This document shows positions 1 to 8,189 of a stretch of 64,000 nt of DNA, in pieces (within the stretch, counting starts at the first letter, position 1; each line of letters starts with the position of its first letter). The position numbers were made by a program, and so were the translations under genes. The notes beneath the pieces are model-generated. The model searched no databases and was not told the origin of the DNA. It saw only the letters and a program-made list of their open reading frames with translations. This stretch comes from JANQOH01 sp965201115 (GTDB lineage: Bacteria; Pseudomonadota; Alphaproteobacteria; UBA7887), in the NCBI GenBank assembly GCA_965201115.1, contig OZ241745.1:2728001-2792000 (forward strand), in the 5' to 3' direction.

Positions 1-206
1 GCGCGGATTTCGCGGCAGATATCGGCTCGGACGGTGTTGGGGAGGTCGGCGATTGTGGATCGGTTTCCGCGGTTGTGGCGGAGGGGGTCGCCGGGGGTTT
101 GGGTTTGGGTTTGGGGTTCGGCGGGCGCGGCTGCGGCGGGGTCGGGCGCGGCGGCTGCGCGTGGCTCGCCGTCGGCGGGGACGGCGGCGGTGTGTGCGTC
201 GGTCAT
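1..206 (-). CDS. N-terminal part of an unidentified protein, possibly Mu gp27-like
   Basis: A leftward reading frame starts at an ATG at 206 and stays open to the window edge, so about 68 residues are visible. The first 45 residues are rich in Ala, Pro and Gln-Thr repeats. They are followed by GNRSTIADLPNTVRADICRE, which resembles the start of Mu-like prophage gp27 proteins (DUF3486: a small basic stretch, then a (S)xI(D)xLPxxVR motif). That assignment is tentative. No strong ribosome binding site is visible. The codon pattern fits coding DNA, and no competing gene lies on the other strand. Confidence 0.45.
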   Translation of the reverse strand, partial: MTDAHTAAVPADGEPRAAAAPDPAAAAPAEPQTQTQTPGDPLRHNRGNRSTIADLPNTVRADICREIR

Positions 207-374
207 GCGGATATTAAAGCGTTTTGGGGCGGGGGGCGGGAGAGGACCATGGTCCTCCCCTGCGGGGGCTTGCGCGGCGGGGCTATCGGTCGGTTATGGC
301 GGGGGTAATGGCTGCCGGGTCGTTCGGCGGGCGCGGCGGACGCGCTTTCCCGCCGGCGCCGCGCCTGCCGCAAA

Positions 375-421
375 CGTGCGGGCAGGATGCCCGCGGTCCC
401 GGGCCCCGCCTTCGGCGGGTT
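375..421 (+). repeat. REP-like element, class A
   Basis: Two adjacent palindromes make up the element: GCGGGCA-gga-TGCCCGC, then a CCCGCC-ttc-GGCGGG hairpin, joined by GGTCCCGGGC. The same 47-48 bp unit recurs in both orientations at many intergenic sites in this window. This copy lies upstream of uvrB. Confidence 0.8.
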
Positions 422-484
422 GGGGGGGCGCCGCCCTCCCGCGGGCCGATTGCATTGGCCGCGGCGCGGGCGGATAGTGGGGGC

Positions 485-2578
485 ATGGCGAGCGTCGCGA
501 CAGCCTTGCCGGCGCCGGCGGAAGCCGCCCCGTTCCGGCTGGCCTCGGAGTTCCGGCCCGCCGGCGATCAGCCGCGGGCGATAGGGGAGCTCGTCTCGGG
601 CCTCCGCCAGGGCGAGCGCGACCAGGTTCTGCTCGGCGTCACCGGCTCGGGCAAGACCTACACGATGGCGCAGGTCATCCAGACGCTGGCGCGGCCGAGC
701 CTCGTCCTCGCCCCGAACAAGACGCTGGCGGCGCAGCTCTACGGGGAGATGCGCGCGTTCTTTCCCGACAATTCGGTCAACTACTTCGTCAGCTATTACG
801 ACTACTACCAGCCCGAAGCCTATGTGCCGCGCACCGACACCTATATCGAGAAAGACGCCTCGATCAACGAGCAGATCGATCGCATGCGCCACGCCGCCAC
901 GCGCGCCCTGCTCGAACAGGAAGACGTCATCATCGTCGCCAGCGTGTCGTGCATATTCGGCATCGGCTCGGTCGAGACCTATTCGCAAATGACCATCGAC
1001 CTCGAGACGGGCGGCGAGATCGACCGCGACGTTCTGCTGCGGCGGCTGGTGGAGCTGCAATACCGCCGCAACGACACGAATTTCACGCGCGGCGCGTTCC
1101 GCGTGCGCGGCGACGCCGTCGAGATATTCCCCGCGCATTACGAGGACCGCGCCTGGCGGCTCTCGCTGTTCGGCGACGAGATCGAGGAGATCGTCGAGAT
1201 CGACCCGCTGACCGGCGAGATCGCCGATCGCCTCGCGGGGGTGCGCGTGTACGCCAACAGCCACTATGTGGTGCCGCGCCCGACCGTGCGGCAGGCGCTC
1301 GCCGGCATCCGCGCCGAGCTCGAGGAGCGGCTGGCGGAGCTCTCGGCCCAGGGCCGGCTGCTCGAGGCGCAGCGGCTGGAGCAGCGCACCCGCTTCGACC
1401 TCGAAACCATCGCGGCGTGCGGCAGCTGCGCGGGCATCGAGAACTATTCGCGCTACCTGACGGGGCGCGCGCCGGGCGAGCCGCCGCCGACGCTGTTCGA
1501 ATACCTGCCCGAAAACGCGCTGCTGATCGTCGATGAGAGCCACGTCGCCGTGCCGCAGCTCGGCGGCATGTACCGCGGCGACTACAAGCGCAAATCCACC
1601 CTGGCGGAACACGGCTTTCGCCTGCCCTCATGCGTGGACAACCGCCCGCTCAAGTTCGAGGAATGGGAAGCGATGCGGCCGCAGACGATCTATGTCTCGG
1701 CCACGCCGGGGCCGTGGGAGCTCGAGCGCACGGGCGGCGTCTTCGCCGAACAGGTGATCCGCCCCACCGGCCTGATCGACCCGGTGTGCATCGTGCGGCC
1801 CGCGTCGTCGCAGGTGGACGACCTGTTGGCCGAATGCCGCGCCGCCGCGGAAAAGGCGCAGCGCGTGCTCGTCACCACGCTGACGAAGCGCATGGCGGAA
1901 GACCTGACGGAGTATCTCGGCGAAGCGGGCCTGCGGGTGCGCTATCTCCACTCCGACATCGATACGCTGGAGCGCATCGAGATCGTGCGCGACCTGCGCC
2001 TCGGCGCGTTCGACATACTGATCGGCATCAACCTGCTGCGCGAGGGCCTCGACATTCCCGAATGCGCGCTGGTGGCCATTCTCGACGCCGACAAGGAAGG
2101 GTTCCTGCGCTCGCAGACGTCGTTGATCCAGACCATCGGGCGCGCGGCGCGCAACGCCGAGGGGCGCTGCATCCTCTATGCCGACCGGATGACCGGCTCG
2201 CTCGAGGCCGCCATCGGCGAAACCGACCGCCGGCGCGAGAAACAACAGGCCTACAACGCCGCCAACGGCATTACCCCGGAATCGGTGAAGAAGGGAATCG
2301 GCGACATTCTGGAAGGCGTCTGCGAAAGCGATTACGTCACCGTGGATACCGGCGGCGACGAAACCGCCCGCCTCATCGGGCACAATCTCAAGGCGCATAT
2401 CGCCGACATCGAGCGCCGGATGCGCGAGCACGCCGGCAATCTGGAGTTCGAGGAAGCGGCGCGTTTGCGCGACGAAATCCGGCGCCTCGAAACGGCGGAA
2501 CTCGGCGCGGCTCCGCGCGGAGCGCGCGCGGCGCCCAAAGCCGCGCGAAAGCGCGCCGGAAACCGCATTGACCCGTAA
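485..2578 (+). CDS. uvrB: UvrABC system protein B (excinuclease subunit)
   Basis: UvrB is the damage-verifying helicase-like subunit of nucleotide excision repair. It is loaded by UvrA and recruits UvrC. The 697-residue product has Walker A GVTGSGKTYT at residues 51-60, the tyrosine-rich beta-hairpin region (YYDYYQPEAYVP), the DESH Walker B box, helicase motifs V and VI (REGLDIPE, QTIGRAARN), and a C-terminal UVR motif (LEFEEAARLRDEI) that contacts UvrC. The length is normal. The ATG at 485 was chosen because upstream in-frame sequence translates the REP element at 375. The gene appears monocistronic, and two GC-rich hairpins follow the stop codon. Confidence 0.97.
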   Translation: MASVATALPAPAEAAPFRLASEFRPAGDQPRAIGELVSGLRQGERDQVLLGVTGSGKTYTMAQVIQTLARPSLVLAPNKTLAAQLYGEMRAFFPDNSVNYFVSYYDYYQPEAYVPRTDTYIEKDASINEQIDRMRHAATRALLEQEDVIIVASVSCIFGIGSVETYSQMTIDLETGGEIDRDVLLRRLVELQYRRNDTNFTRGAFRVRGDAVEIFPAHYEDRAWRLSLFGDEIEEIVEIDPLTGEIADRLAGVRVYANSHYVVPRPTVRQALAGIRAELEERLAELSAQGRLLEAQRLEQRTRFDLETIAACGSCAGIENYSRYLTGRAPGEPPPTLFEYLPENALLIVDESHVAVPQLGGMYRGDYKRKSTLAEHGFRLPSCVDNRPLKFEEWEAMRPQTIYVSATPGPWELERTGGVFAEQVIRPTGLIDPVCIVRPASSQVDDLLAECRAAAEKAQRVLVTTLTKRMAEDLTEYLGEAGLRVRYLHSDIDTLERIEIVRDLRLGAFDILIGINLLREGLDIPECALVAILDADKEGFLRSQTSLIQTIGRAARNAEGRCILYADRMTGSLEAAIGETDRRREKQQAYNAANGITPESVKKGIGDILEGVCESDYVTVDTGGDETARLIGHNLKAHIADIERRMREHAGNLEFEEAARLRDEIRRLETAELGAAPRGARAAPKAARKRAGNRIDP

Positions 2579-2605
2579 CCGCCGCGCAATACAATCGGGG
2601 CCTTG

Positions 2606-2635
2606 CCGCCTTGGCGGCCGCGCCGGCGCGCGGCC
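2606..2635. terminator. Overlapping GC-rich stem-loops after uvrB
   Basis: CCGCC-tt-GGCGG (2606-2617) overlaps a perfect GGCCGCGC-cggc-GCGCGGCC stem (2616-2635), starting 27 nt past the uvrB stop. There is no T tract, so intrinsic termination is possible but unproven. Confidence 0.35.
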
Positions 2636-2668
2636 CGGGGCGGGGGAACCAACGGGGAGGAGGAAACG

Positions 2669-3127
2669 ATGACGTTACGAATGCTCGGGGCCGTCCTGGC
2701 GCTGCTCGCCGCGGCGGGGTGCCGGCAACCGGATATGGGCCAGCCGGCGGGGAGCGACGCCCTGTTTTCGGGCCTGGATTTCGCGCCGATGGCCGTGCAG
2801 GACGATATCGCGATGGGGGTCACGGATCCGGCCGCTATCGAGACCCATGCGGTCAACACCACGGTCGTGGCGTTCATGCCGGACGGCTGCGAACGCCACC
2901 AGTACCGGACCATCGGCGGCCGGGTTTCCGCGGAGACAATCTGCGACGGCATGAGATACATGTCGCAGGGGCGATACACGGTGCGCGGCGACGGCTCGTA
3001 CTGCGTGGAGTGGGAAAACCCGAACTGGGACGATTCCTGCGACGCCTGGGAGTACCTGGGCAACGGGCGCTTCCGCGCCGGCGACGTCGAGAGCGTTACC
3101 TACGTAGGCAACATTTTCGGCCTCTAG
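2669..3127 (+). CDS. Small secreted lipoprotein of unknown function
   Basis: The 152-residue product starts with a hydrophobic signal peptide and a lipobox (LAAAGC, Cys at residue 18), so it is probably anchored in a membrane facing the periplasm. The mature part has five more cysteines and is rich in Trp and Tyr near the end (YCVEWENPNWDDSCDAWEY), suggesting a small disulfide-stabilised domain. I do not recognise the family. A strong GGGGAGGAGG ribosome binding site precedes the ATG at 2669. It lies alone between uvrB and the folate genes, with 24 nt to the next start. Confidence 0.85.
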   Translation: MTLRMLGAVLALLAAAGCRQPDMGQPAGSDALFSGLDFAPMAVQDDIAMGVTDPAAIETHAVNTTVVAFMPDGCERHQYRTIGGRVSAETICDGMRYMSQGRYTVRGDGSYCVEWENPNWDDSCDAWEYLGNGRFRAGDVESVTYVGNIFGL

Positions 3128-3151
3128 GCGTCCGGGCGGCCCCGGCGCCGC

Positions 3152-3919
3152 GTGCCGGAGCTTCCGCCCGGGACGGCGCTGGTTACCGGCGCGGCGAACC
3201 GCATCGGCCGGGCCATGGCGCTCGCCCTGGCGCCGACGCACGCGGTGGCCGTCCACTACCGCGCGTCGCGCGCCGCGGCGCACGACGCGGTTGCGCGCAT
3301 TGTCGGCGGCGGGGGCTCCGCCGCCGCTCTGCGCGCCGATCTGAGCGACGAGGGCGCGGCGGCGGGCCTCGCGGCGGCGGCGGCCGACGCTCTCGGCCCG
3401 GTGACCGTTTTGGTCAACAACGCCTCGATTTTCGAGCGCGACACGGTCGCCGGCGCCACCGCCGGGAGCTGGAGCCGGCACATGGCGGTCAACCTGCGCG
3501 CGCCGTTCGTCCTGTCGCAGGCCGTGGCCGCCGCCCTGCCGGCGGATCGGCGCGGAAATATCGTCAACCTGGTCGATCAGCGCGTGTGGAACCTGACGCC
3601 GCATTTCGTGTCGTACACGCTGAGCAAGGCGGGCCTTTGGACGTTGACGCAGACGCTGGCGCTGGCGCTGGCGCCGCGCATCCGCGTCAACGCCATCGGC
3701 CCGGGGCCGACCCTGCCGAGCCCGCGGCAATCGGCGGAGCAGTTCGCCGCTCAGGCGCGGCGCCTGCCGCTCGGCGCGCCGATCGCCGCGGCCGATATCG
3801 CCGCCGCCGTGCGTTTCATCCTCGAAACGCCTTCCATGACCGGCCAGATGATCGCTCTCGACGGCGGCCAGCACCTGGGCTGGCAGCACGCCGACCCCGC
3901 GGCCGCGCCCGCGGAATGA
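3152..3919 (+). CDS. SDR oxidoreductase, FolM/pteridine reductase-like
   Basis: This is a 255-residue short-chain dehydrogenase/reductase. It has the nucleotide-binding motif TGAANRIG near residue 12, NNAS at about residue 90, and a YxxxK pair (SYTLSK) at about 151-156. The TGxxxRIG form of the glycine motif is typical of FolM/PTR1-type pteridine reductases, which prefer NADPH and reduce dihydromonapterin or dihydrofolate. Its TGA overlaps the ATG of folB (ATGA), which strongly supports a pteridine/folate role. The start is a GTG at 3152; no better start lies close by. Substrate is inferred from family and neighbour, not shown. Confidence 0.85.
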   Translation: MPELPPGTALVTGAANRIGRAMALALAPTHAVAVHYRASRAAAHDAVARIVGGGGSAAALRADLSDEGAAAGLAAAAADALGPVTVLVNNASIFERDTVAGATAGSWSRHMAVNLRAPFVLSQAVAAALPADRRGNIVNLVDQRVWNLTPHFVSYTLSKAGLWTLTQTLALALAPRIRVNAIGPGPTLPSPRQSAEQFAAQARRLPLGAPIAAADIAAAVRFILETPSMTGQMIALDGGQHLGWQHADPAAAPAE

Positions 3920-4293
3920 CCGCGCCGCGAACCGTGCGGCGGACGCTGTTCGTCCGCGACCTCGAGCTCGAATGCGCGATCGGCGTCCACCCGCACGAAC
4001 GGGGCCGCCGCCAGCGCGTGATCGTCAACGTCGCCCTGACCCTCGCCGAACCCGGCGCCGAGCACCGCGACAGCATCGCCGCGGTCGTCTCCTACGAACG
4101 CATCGTGGAGGGCATCGAGCGGCTGGCGGGCGGCGGCCACGTCGACCTGGTGGAAACGCTCGCCGAGCGCATCGCCGCCCTGTGTTTGCGCGACCGCAGG
4201 GTCCGGCGCGCGCGGGTCCGCGTGGACAAGCCCGATGTGTACGAACGCGCTTCTTCGGTGGGAGTGGAAGTGGAGCAAGGCTACCGCGAATAG
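3916..4293 (+). CDS. folB: Dihydroneopterin aldolase
   Basis: This 125-residue protein carries out the retro-aldol step from dihydroneopterin to 6-hydroxymethyl-dihydropterin in folate synthesis. Family signatures are seen: LELECAIGVHPHERGRRQRV at the N-terminus (with the conserved Glu), SYERIVEGI in the middle, the LVETLAERIA segment, and the catalytic-type Lys in VDKPD near residue 105. It is translationally coupled to the upstream SDR by a 4-nt overlap. No folK follows; an IS110 element lies downstream instead. Confidence 0.93.
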   Translation: MTAPRTVRRTLFVRDLELECAIGVHPHERGRRQRVIVNVALTLAEPGAEHRDSIAAVVSYERIVEGIERLAGGGHVDLVETLAERIAALCLRDRRVRRARVRVDKPDVYERASSVGVEVEQGYRE

Positions 4294-4807
4294 CCTTTGC
4301 TTTGCCGTATCGCGGAAATTCGTTCACAGTGCTTGCCTTGCCTTGCCGCGATACGCGGCGCGCCGTTCCGCTTGTTGGCGTCATGTCGGGGATAACCGGA
4401 GCGTAATACATTACGCCAGTAATTTCAATCGGTTGCCGGAATTCGGCCGATTCGGCGCGCAAACCCCGGGAATTCCGCAACCCGCGCCGCCCCGCCGCAT
4501 TCCGCGCGTTATGCACCGGGTTTTCCACACCCCGCCAAGGGCGCCGGGAAAACGCCTCCGGGGCCGGGCGCGCCCGGCCCGCGGCGCTTCCCCGCCGGCG
4601 GTTTTTCTTGCCCGATACCGCGGGTTGCCGCCGTCGGAGAGCGCGAGCGGCGCGCCCCTCATGGCGGCTCTCGGCGCGGCGGGACGCGCGGGCGAGACGC
4701 CCGCGCACATGGGATAATTCCGGTCGGCCGCTCTCCCGGGTCTATCATGCGGGGCTGCGCACGCAGGGTTGTGCGCCCCACTCACGGACCCAACAGGGAG
4801 AGCGACC
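4294..4807. other. Intergenic region with the likely left end of the IS110 element
   Basis: No convincing gene lies here. The first 150 bp are unusually AT-containing for this window. A class B REP-like palindrome (GCGGGCGAGACGCCCGC) sits near 4689-4705. An imperfect GGGGC-N-GCAC / GTGCGCCCC inverted pair is at 4751-4780, just before the transposase ribosome binding site. The exact IS110 boundary cannot be fixed because this family lacks terminal inverted repeats. Confidence 0.5.
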
Positions 4808-5833
4808 ATGGCGGAGTATGTCGGTTTCGACGTGTCGAAGGAAGAGACGGCGTTTTGCGTCAAGAACGATGCGGGTGCGACGGTTGTCGCGGGCAAGGTT
4901 GCGACGGATCCGGCGGCGTTGTTTGCGGCGGTGCGCGAGCACTGCCCGTCGCCGGCGCGCGTGGTCATGGAGACGGGGACGTATTCGGGCTGGCTGGCGC
5001 GCGAGATGGAGGCGTTGGGGCAGGCCGTGGATGTGGTGGACGCTCGGCGCGTTCACGCGGTGCTTCGCCTTCGGACGAACAAGACGGATGCGAAGGACGC
5101 GGCGTTGCCGGCGGATATCGCGCGCACGAAGTTCTGCCCCCCGGTTTCGGTGAAGCGGGCTTGGGACGCGAATACGCAGGCGCTGTTGCGCGCGCGGGGG
5201 CTTATGGTGCGCCAGCGCCGCGACGCGGAGAACACGGTCCGGGGCATCCTGGGTTCGGCGGGGATTCGGCTTTCGAAGGGTTCGGGCCGGTTTTCGGCGC
5301 GGGTTCGCGAGGCGGTCATGGATACGCCGCTGCAGGAAGCGGTGGAGCCGTTGCTGGTTTCGCTGGCGCAGACGCTGCATTCGCTCAAGGCGCTCACCAG
5401 GCAGGTGGAGGCGCGGGCGCGGGCCAGCAAGGCCTGCCGGCTGTCGATGACGGCTCCGGCCGTGGGGCCGATGACGGCTGTGGCGCTGGTTGCGAACCTG
5501 GGCGATGCGGCGCGGTTTGCCGATTCGCGATCTGTGGGCGCGTATGTGGGGCTTGTGCCGCGTCGGCGTCAATCGGGGGAGATGGACTGGACGGGGCGCA
5601 TATCGCGCCACGGCGATCCCGGCGTGCGGTCGCTGCTGTACGAGTGCGCGGCTTGCCTGCTGACGCGGGTCAAGCGCGGTCATCCGCTCAAGGACTGGGC
5701 GCGGCGGTTGCGCAAGCGAAGCGGTTTCAAGAAGGCGTGCGTGGCCTTGGCGCGGCGGCTGGCGGTCATCCTGCATCGCATGCTGGTGAGCGGCGAGCCC
5801 TTCCGCTGGCCGGACGCGGCGGAAGCGGCGTAG
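4808..5833 (+). CDS. IS110-family transposase (DEDD recombinase)
   Basis: The 341-residue product has the N-terminal RuvC-like DEDD domain: VGFDVSKEE with the first Asp, the METGTYSGWLA Glu, and NKTDAKDAA with two Asp residues. The C-terminal Transposase_20 domain carries APAVGPMTAVALVANLGD and GAYVGLVPRRRQSG. The catalytic serine of these enzymes lies in the latter domain. Members move without terminal inverted repeats, guided by a bridge RNA encoded in their own non-coding end. The ATG at 4808 has GGGAG 8 nt upstream. All DEDD residues appear intact, so it may be active. It separates folB from the importer operon. Confidence 0.93.
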   Translation: MAEYVGFDVSKEETAFCVKNDAGATVVAGKVATDPAALFAAVREHCPSPARVVMETGTYSGWLAREMEALGQAVDVVDARRVHAVLRLRTNKTDAKDAALPADIARTKFCPPVSVKRAWDANTQALLRARGLMVRQRRDAENTVRGILGSAGIRLSKGSGRFSARVREAVMDTPLQEAVEPLLVSLAQTLHSLKALTRQVEARARASKACRLSMTAPAVGPMTAVALVANLGDAARFADSRSVGAYVGLVPRRRQSGEMDWTGRISRHGDPGVRSLLYECAACLLTRVKRGHPLKDWARRLRKRSGFKKACVALARRLAVILHRMLVSGEPFRWPDAAEAA

Positions 5834-5907
5834 GCCGCCGGCGCCGCGCCGGGCAGGCAAGGGGCAGCGCGCGTGACAGCGCCCGCCACGCCCGCACGGC
5901 GCGGGTT

Positions 5908-5993
5908 GCGCGTTCGGGGCGCGCGGCGGCGGCGCTGCGCTGCGTTTCTCGGTGGACTACACGCAGCGCCGCCGCCGCGCGCCCCGAACGCGC
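5908..5993. repeat. Perfect 32-bp inverted repeat after the IS110 transposase
   Basis: Arms 5908-5939 and 5962-5993 are exact reverse complements over 32 bp, with a 22-nt loop at 5940-5961. In RNA this would form a very stable hairpin 75 nt past the transposase stop. It may terminate transcription, block read-through, or be part of the IS110 non-coding end. Confidence 0.85.
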
Positions 5994-6298
5994 CCGGAGG
6001 CAGCTGAACAACGAACAGGAGACAACACGGTTCCGCTTCGGCGGAAAGCCCCGTCCCCGCCGGGACGGTAGCGGAGGCGATCCCGCTGCCTGGAATGCAA
6101 GTCGGACCGCGCCCCCGCCCGAAAGGGCAAGGCCGGTCCGGGAGTGCGACGCGCACATTGGGACGCCAACGCCGACGAACGCCATCATGAAGCGCGCCAC
6201 TCGAAAGCACGGCGATGACTTCGCAGACAACCATGCTCCCGGCGGAACGGAAGGCAGCGAACGGACCCGGAGGAGGGTTGACCGAGTAGCCGGAATTA
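5994..6298. other. Non-coding stretch between IS110 and IS630
   Basis: No gene is supported. The DNA contains several short self-complementary segments (for example CCGCTTC-GGCGG and GTCCCCGCCGGGAC) and is less GC-rich towards 6180-6298. It may be the structured non-coding 3' end of the IS110 element, into which or beside which IS630 inserted at a TA. Confidence 0.4.
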
Positions 6299-6307
6299 TA
6301 CCAACGG

Positions 6308-6916
6308 CTATTGATGTTGACCTTTCTGTGCCCATTTTCGCGTGCCGATGGATGTGATTTTCTCCGGCATGGCGATCAGGCGGTTCCAAGCGTCGCAGGC
6401 GGCATCGACAATGTCGCCGTAGCTCTCGAAGACGCGGTTGGATAGCCACGTCTGGCGCAGATACTGCCATATGTTCTCGACCGGGTTGAGTTCGGGCGCG
6501 TATGGCGGCAGCAGCAAGGGGCTGATATTGCGCGGCCATTCGAGCGCGTCGGCGGTGTGCCAAGCAGCGCCGTCGAGCAGGAGAATGGCATGAGCGCCGG
6601 GCCGGACGATGCGCGCAATCTCGTCGATGTGGTGTTGCATTGCCTCGGTGTTCGCCATGGGCATGACGACCGCGGCGCCGGCGCCGCGCGCCGGGCAGAT
6701 GGCGCCGAACAGATACGCGCTACCGTAGCGCAGGTCACGCAACTGGCGCGGTCGCGTGCCCGTGTGCGCCCATTGACGCACCAGCCCGTTCTTTTGGCCG
6801 AGCCGCATCTCGTCCTGCCACCATATCTCGAACCCGGTCCCTTCGGGCAGTTCGGCAACCCGCGCGCTCACGGCTTGGGGGAAGACTTTTTTTATATGCG
6901 TCAACGACCTCCGCAT
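6308..6916 (-). CDS. IS630 transposase, catalytic C-terminal half (orfB)
   Basis: This frame supplies the DDE domain: WWQDEMRLGQ with the first Asp, ILLLDGAAWH with the second, and PPYAPELNPVENIW with the catalytic Glu. It overlaps the N-terminal ORF and is offset from it at an A7 run (T7 on the plus strand, 6887-6893). Removing one A would give a continuous protein of about 345 residues, the normal IS630 size. Expression therefore needs frameshifting or transcript slippage, or the element has been inactivated by an indel. The listed start is only the first in-frame start codon. Confidence 0.85.
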   Translation of the reverse strand: MRRSLTHIKKVFPQAVSARVAELPEGTGFEIWWQDEMRLGQKNGLVRQWAHTGTRPRQLRDLRYGSAYLFGAICPARGAGAAVVMPMANTEAMQHHIDEIARIVRPGAHAILLLDGAAWHTADALEWPRNISPLLLPPYAPELNPVENIWQYLRQTWLSNRVFESYGDIVDAACDAWNRLIAMPEKITSIGTRKWAQKGQHQ

Positions 6917-7373
6917 CCTGCTTCGGATGCCGCGGACGCGCGCTCATGTGCGAAAACCCCAGCTCGTGGAGAAGCCGCGACACCGAGCGCTCATGATACT
7001 CCACCCCGAACCGGCGCTCGATCTCCGCCCGCAGGTCAACGCGACGCCGGGGCGCCACGCCGTCGGTCTGCGGATCGGGGCCGGTCTCGACGAGCTCAGC
7101 CAGCTCCGCCAACTGCTCCGCGCTCAACCGCCGACGCGCCCCCGGAGCCTTGCGGCTCGCAAGGCCGTCCGGACCCTCGGCGTTGAAGCGACGCACCCAG
7201 TCCCGAAGCGTTTGACGGCTCATCCCGCCCAACAACGCAGCCTCGGCGCGTGACTTCCCCTCGTACACCGCCGCAATCGACAAGAGCCGACACGCCTGGG
7301 CGCTATCCCCCGCCGCCCGAGCCGCCGCACGAACCCGAACCGCGTCAAAGTCCGTTCGCAACGCTATCGTCAT
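6735..7373 (-). CDS. IS630 transposase, N-terminal DNA-binding half (orfA)
   Basis: The first 150 or so residues form the helix-turn-helix region of IS630 transposases: AALLGGMSRQTLRDWVRRFNAEGPDGL, then a linker, then a winged-helix-like segment ending HELGFSHMSARPRHPKQD. After the A7 run at 6887-6893 the frame leaves the transposase sequence, and the last 50 residues are out-of-frame shadow of the catalytic domain. It starts at an ATG 75 bp inside the right inverted repeat. Confidence 0.85.
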   Translation of the reverse strand: MTIALRTDFDAVRVRAAARAAGDSAQACRLLSIAAVYEGKSRAEAALLGGMSRQTLRDWVRRFNAEGPDGLASRKAPGARRRLSAEQLAELAELVETGPDPQTDGVAPRRRVDLRAEIERRFGVEYHERSVSRLLHELGFSHMSARPRHPKQDAEVVDAYKKSLPPSRERAGCRTARRDRVRDMVAGRDAARPKERAGASMGAHGHATAPVA

Positions 7374-7502
7374 CGCACTACCCCCTTTGGGTGGCCGAAC
7401 AAGAACATAACCAAATCATATCGCCGTCAAACAGACAATATTAACGAGTCAACATCAATAGCCCTTGGTATTAGACAACCCAGGCGGTCCGTGTTGTTGC
7501 GC

Positions 7503-8189
7503 CTACGGCGCGCCGAGCCAGGCGGCGCGCACGGCGGGGGCGGCGATGACGCGCGCGAAATCGCCGCGCGCGACGATGCGCCCGCCGGCCAGCGCCGCCA
7601 CCGGGCAATCCAGCGCGGCGACGAACCGCATGTCGTGCGCGACCGCGATGACCGCCGTCTTGCCGGCGAGGCCGCGCACGATCTCCGCCGCGCGGTCCGC
7701 CTCCGCGGCGGTCAATCCCGCCGTGGGCTCGTCGAGCAGCGCCAGCCGCGGGCGCGCCGCGAGGACGGCGGCGAGCTCGGCCATCTGCCGTTCGCCGTGC
7801 GACAGGCGCGCCGCCGGAATGCCGGCGCGGTCCGCCAGCCCGACGCGCTCGAGCCACGCCGCGCCCGCGGCGCCGCGCGCGGCCAGCCGGCAATGCTCCG
7901 CCGGCGCAAGCGCTTCGAACAGGCTCGGCGTTTGGGTTTTCAGGCCGAGTCCCGCCGCCGCCATCGCGTGCGGCGGCCGCCCGGTTACGTCGGCGCCGTC
8001 GAGGCGGATGCGCCCCGCCGACGGGCGCAGCCGGCCGGCGAGGCATTTCAGCAGCGTGCTCTTGCCCGCGCCGTTGGTGCCGATCAGGCAGAGCAGCGCG
8101 CCGGGGGCGAGCGCGAGGTCCAGCCCGTCGAGCGCCGCGACGCCGCCGAACCGTACCGCGAGCCCGGAAACCTCGAGCAGCGGCGTCAC
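7503..8189 (-). CDS. livG: ABC importer ATPase, LivG-like
   Basis: This 228-residue cytoplasmic ATPase powers the importer encoded upstream. Walker A GTNGAGKS, signature LSHGERQ, Walker B LALLDEPTAGL and the switch His (AHDM) are all visible. It is closest to the LivG/UrtD class. The GTG start at 8189 overlaps the stop of the permease gene by 4 nt (GTGA). These importers normally carry a second ATPase (LivF) next in the operon; here the gene ends 32 bp before an IS630 end and no livF is present. Confidence 0.9.
   Translation of the reverse strand: MTPLLEVSGLAVRFGGVAALDGLDLALAPGALLCLIGTNGAGKSTLLKCLAGRLRPSAGRIRLDGADVTGRPPHAMAAAGLGLKTQTPSLFEALAPAEHCRLAARGAAGAAWLERVGLADRAGIPAARLSHGERQMAELAAVLAARPRLALLDEPTAGLTAAEADRAAEIVRGLAGKTAVIAVAHDMRFVAALDCPVAALAGGRIVARGDFARVIAAPAVRAAWLGAP

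Larger units (their letters stand above)
6299..7470. mobile_element. IS630-family insertion sequence
   Basis: The ends form 23-bp inverted repeats (6299-6321 and 7448-7470) with one mismatch, each beginning with TACCAA and continuing GGCTATTGATGTTGAC. Both ends abut TA, the target duplicated by IS630/Tc1-like elements. The element is 1,172 bp including both TA pairs, the usual size, and carries two overlapping leftward ORFs that together make one transposase. It lies 32 bp beyond the end of the importer ATPase gene. Confidence 0.93.

Noticed and set aside
203..1612. 469-codon open frame on the minus strand opposite uvrB
   Set aside because: It is antisense to a well-supported gene. High third-position GC keeps antisense frames open throughout this window. 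Low-complexity Arg/Ala-rich translation and no family match.
5680..6234. Minus-strand frame over the region after the IS110 transposase
   Set aside because: It crosses the long palindrome, has no ribosome site and no recognisable domain. The region is better read as non-coding.
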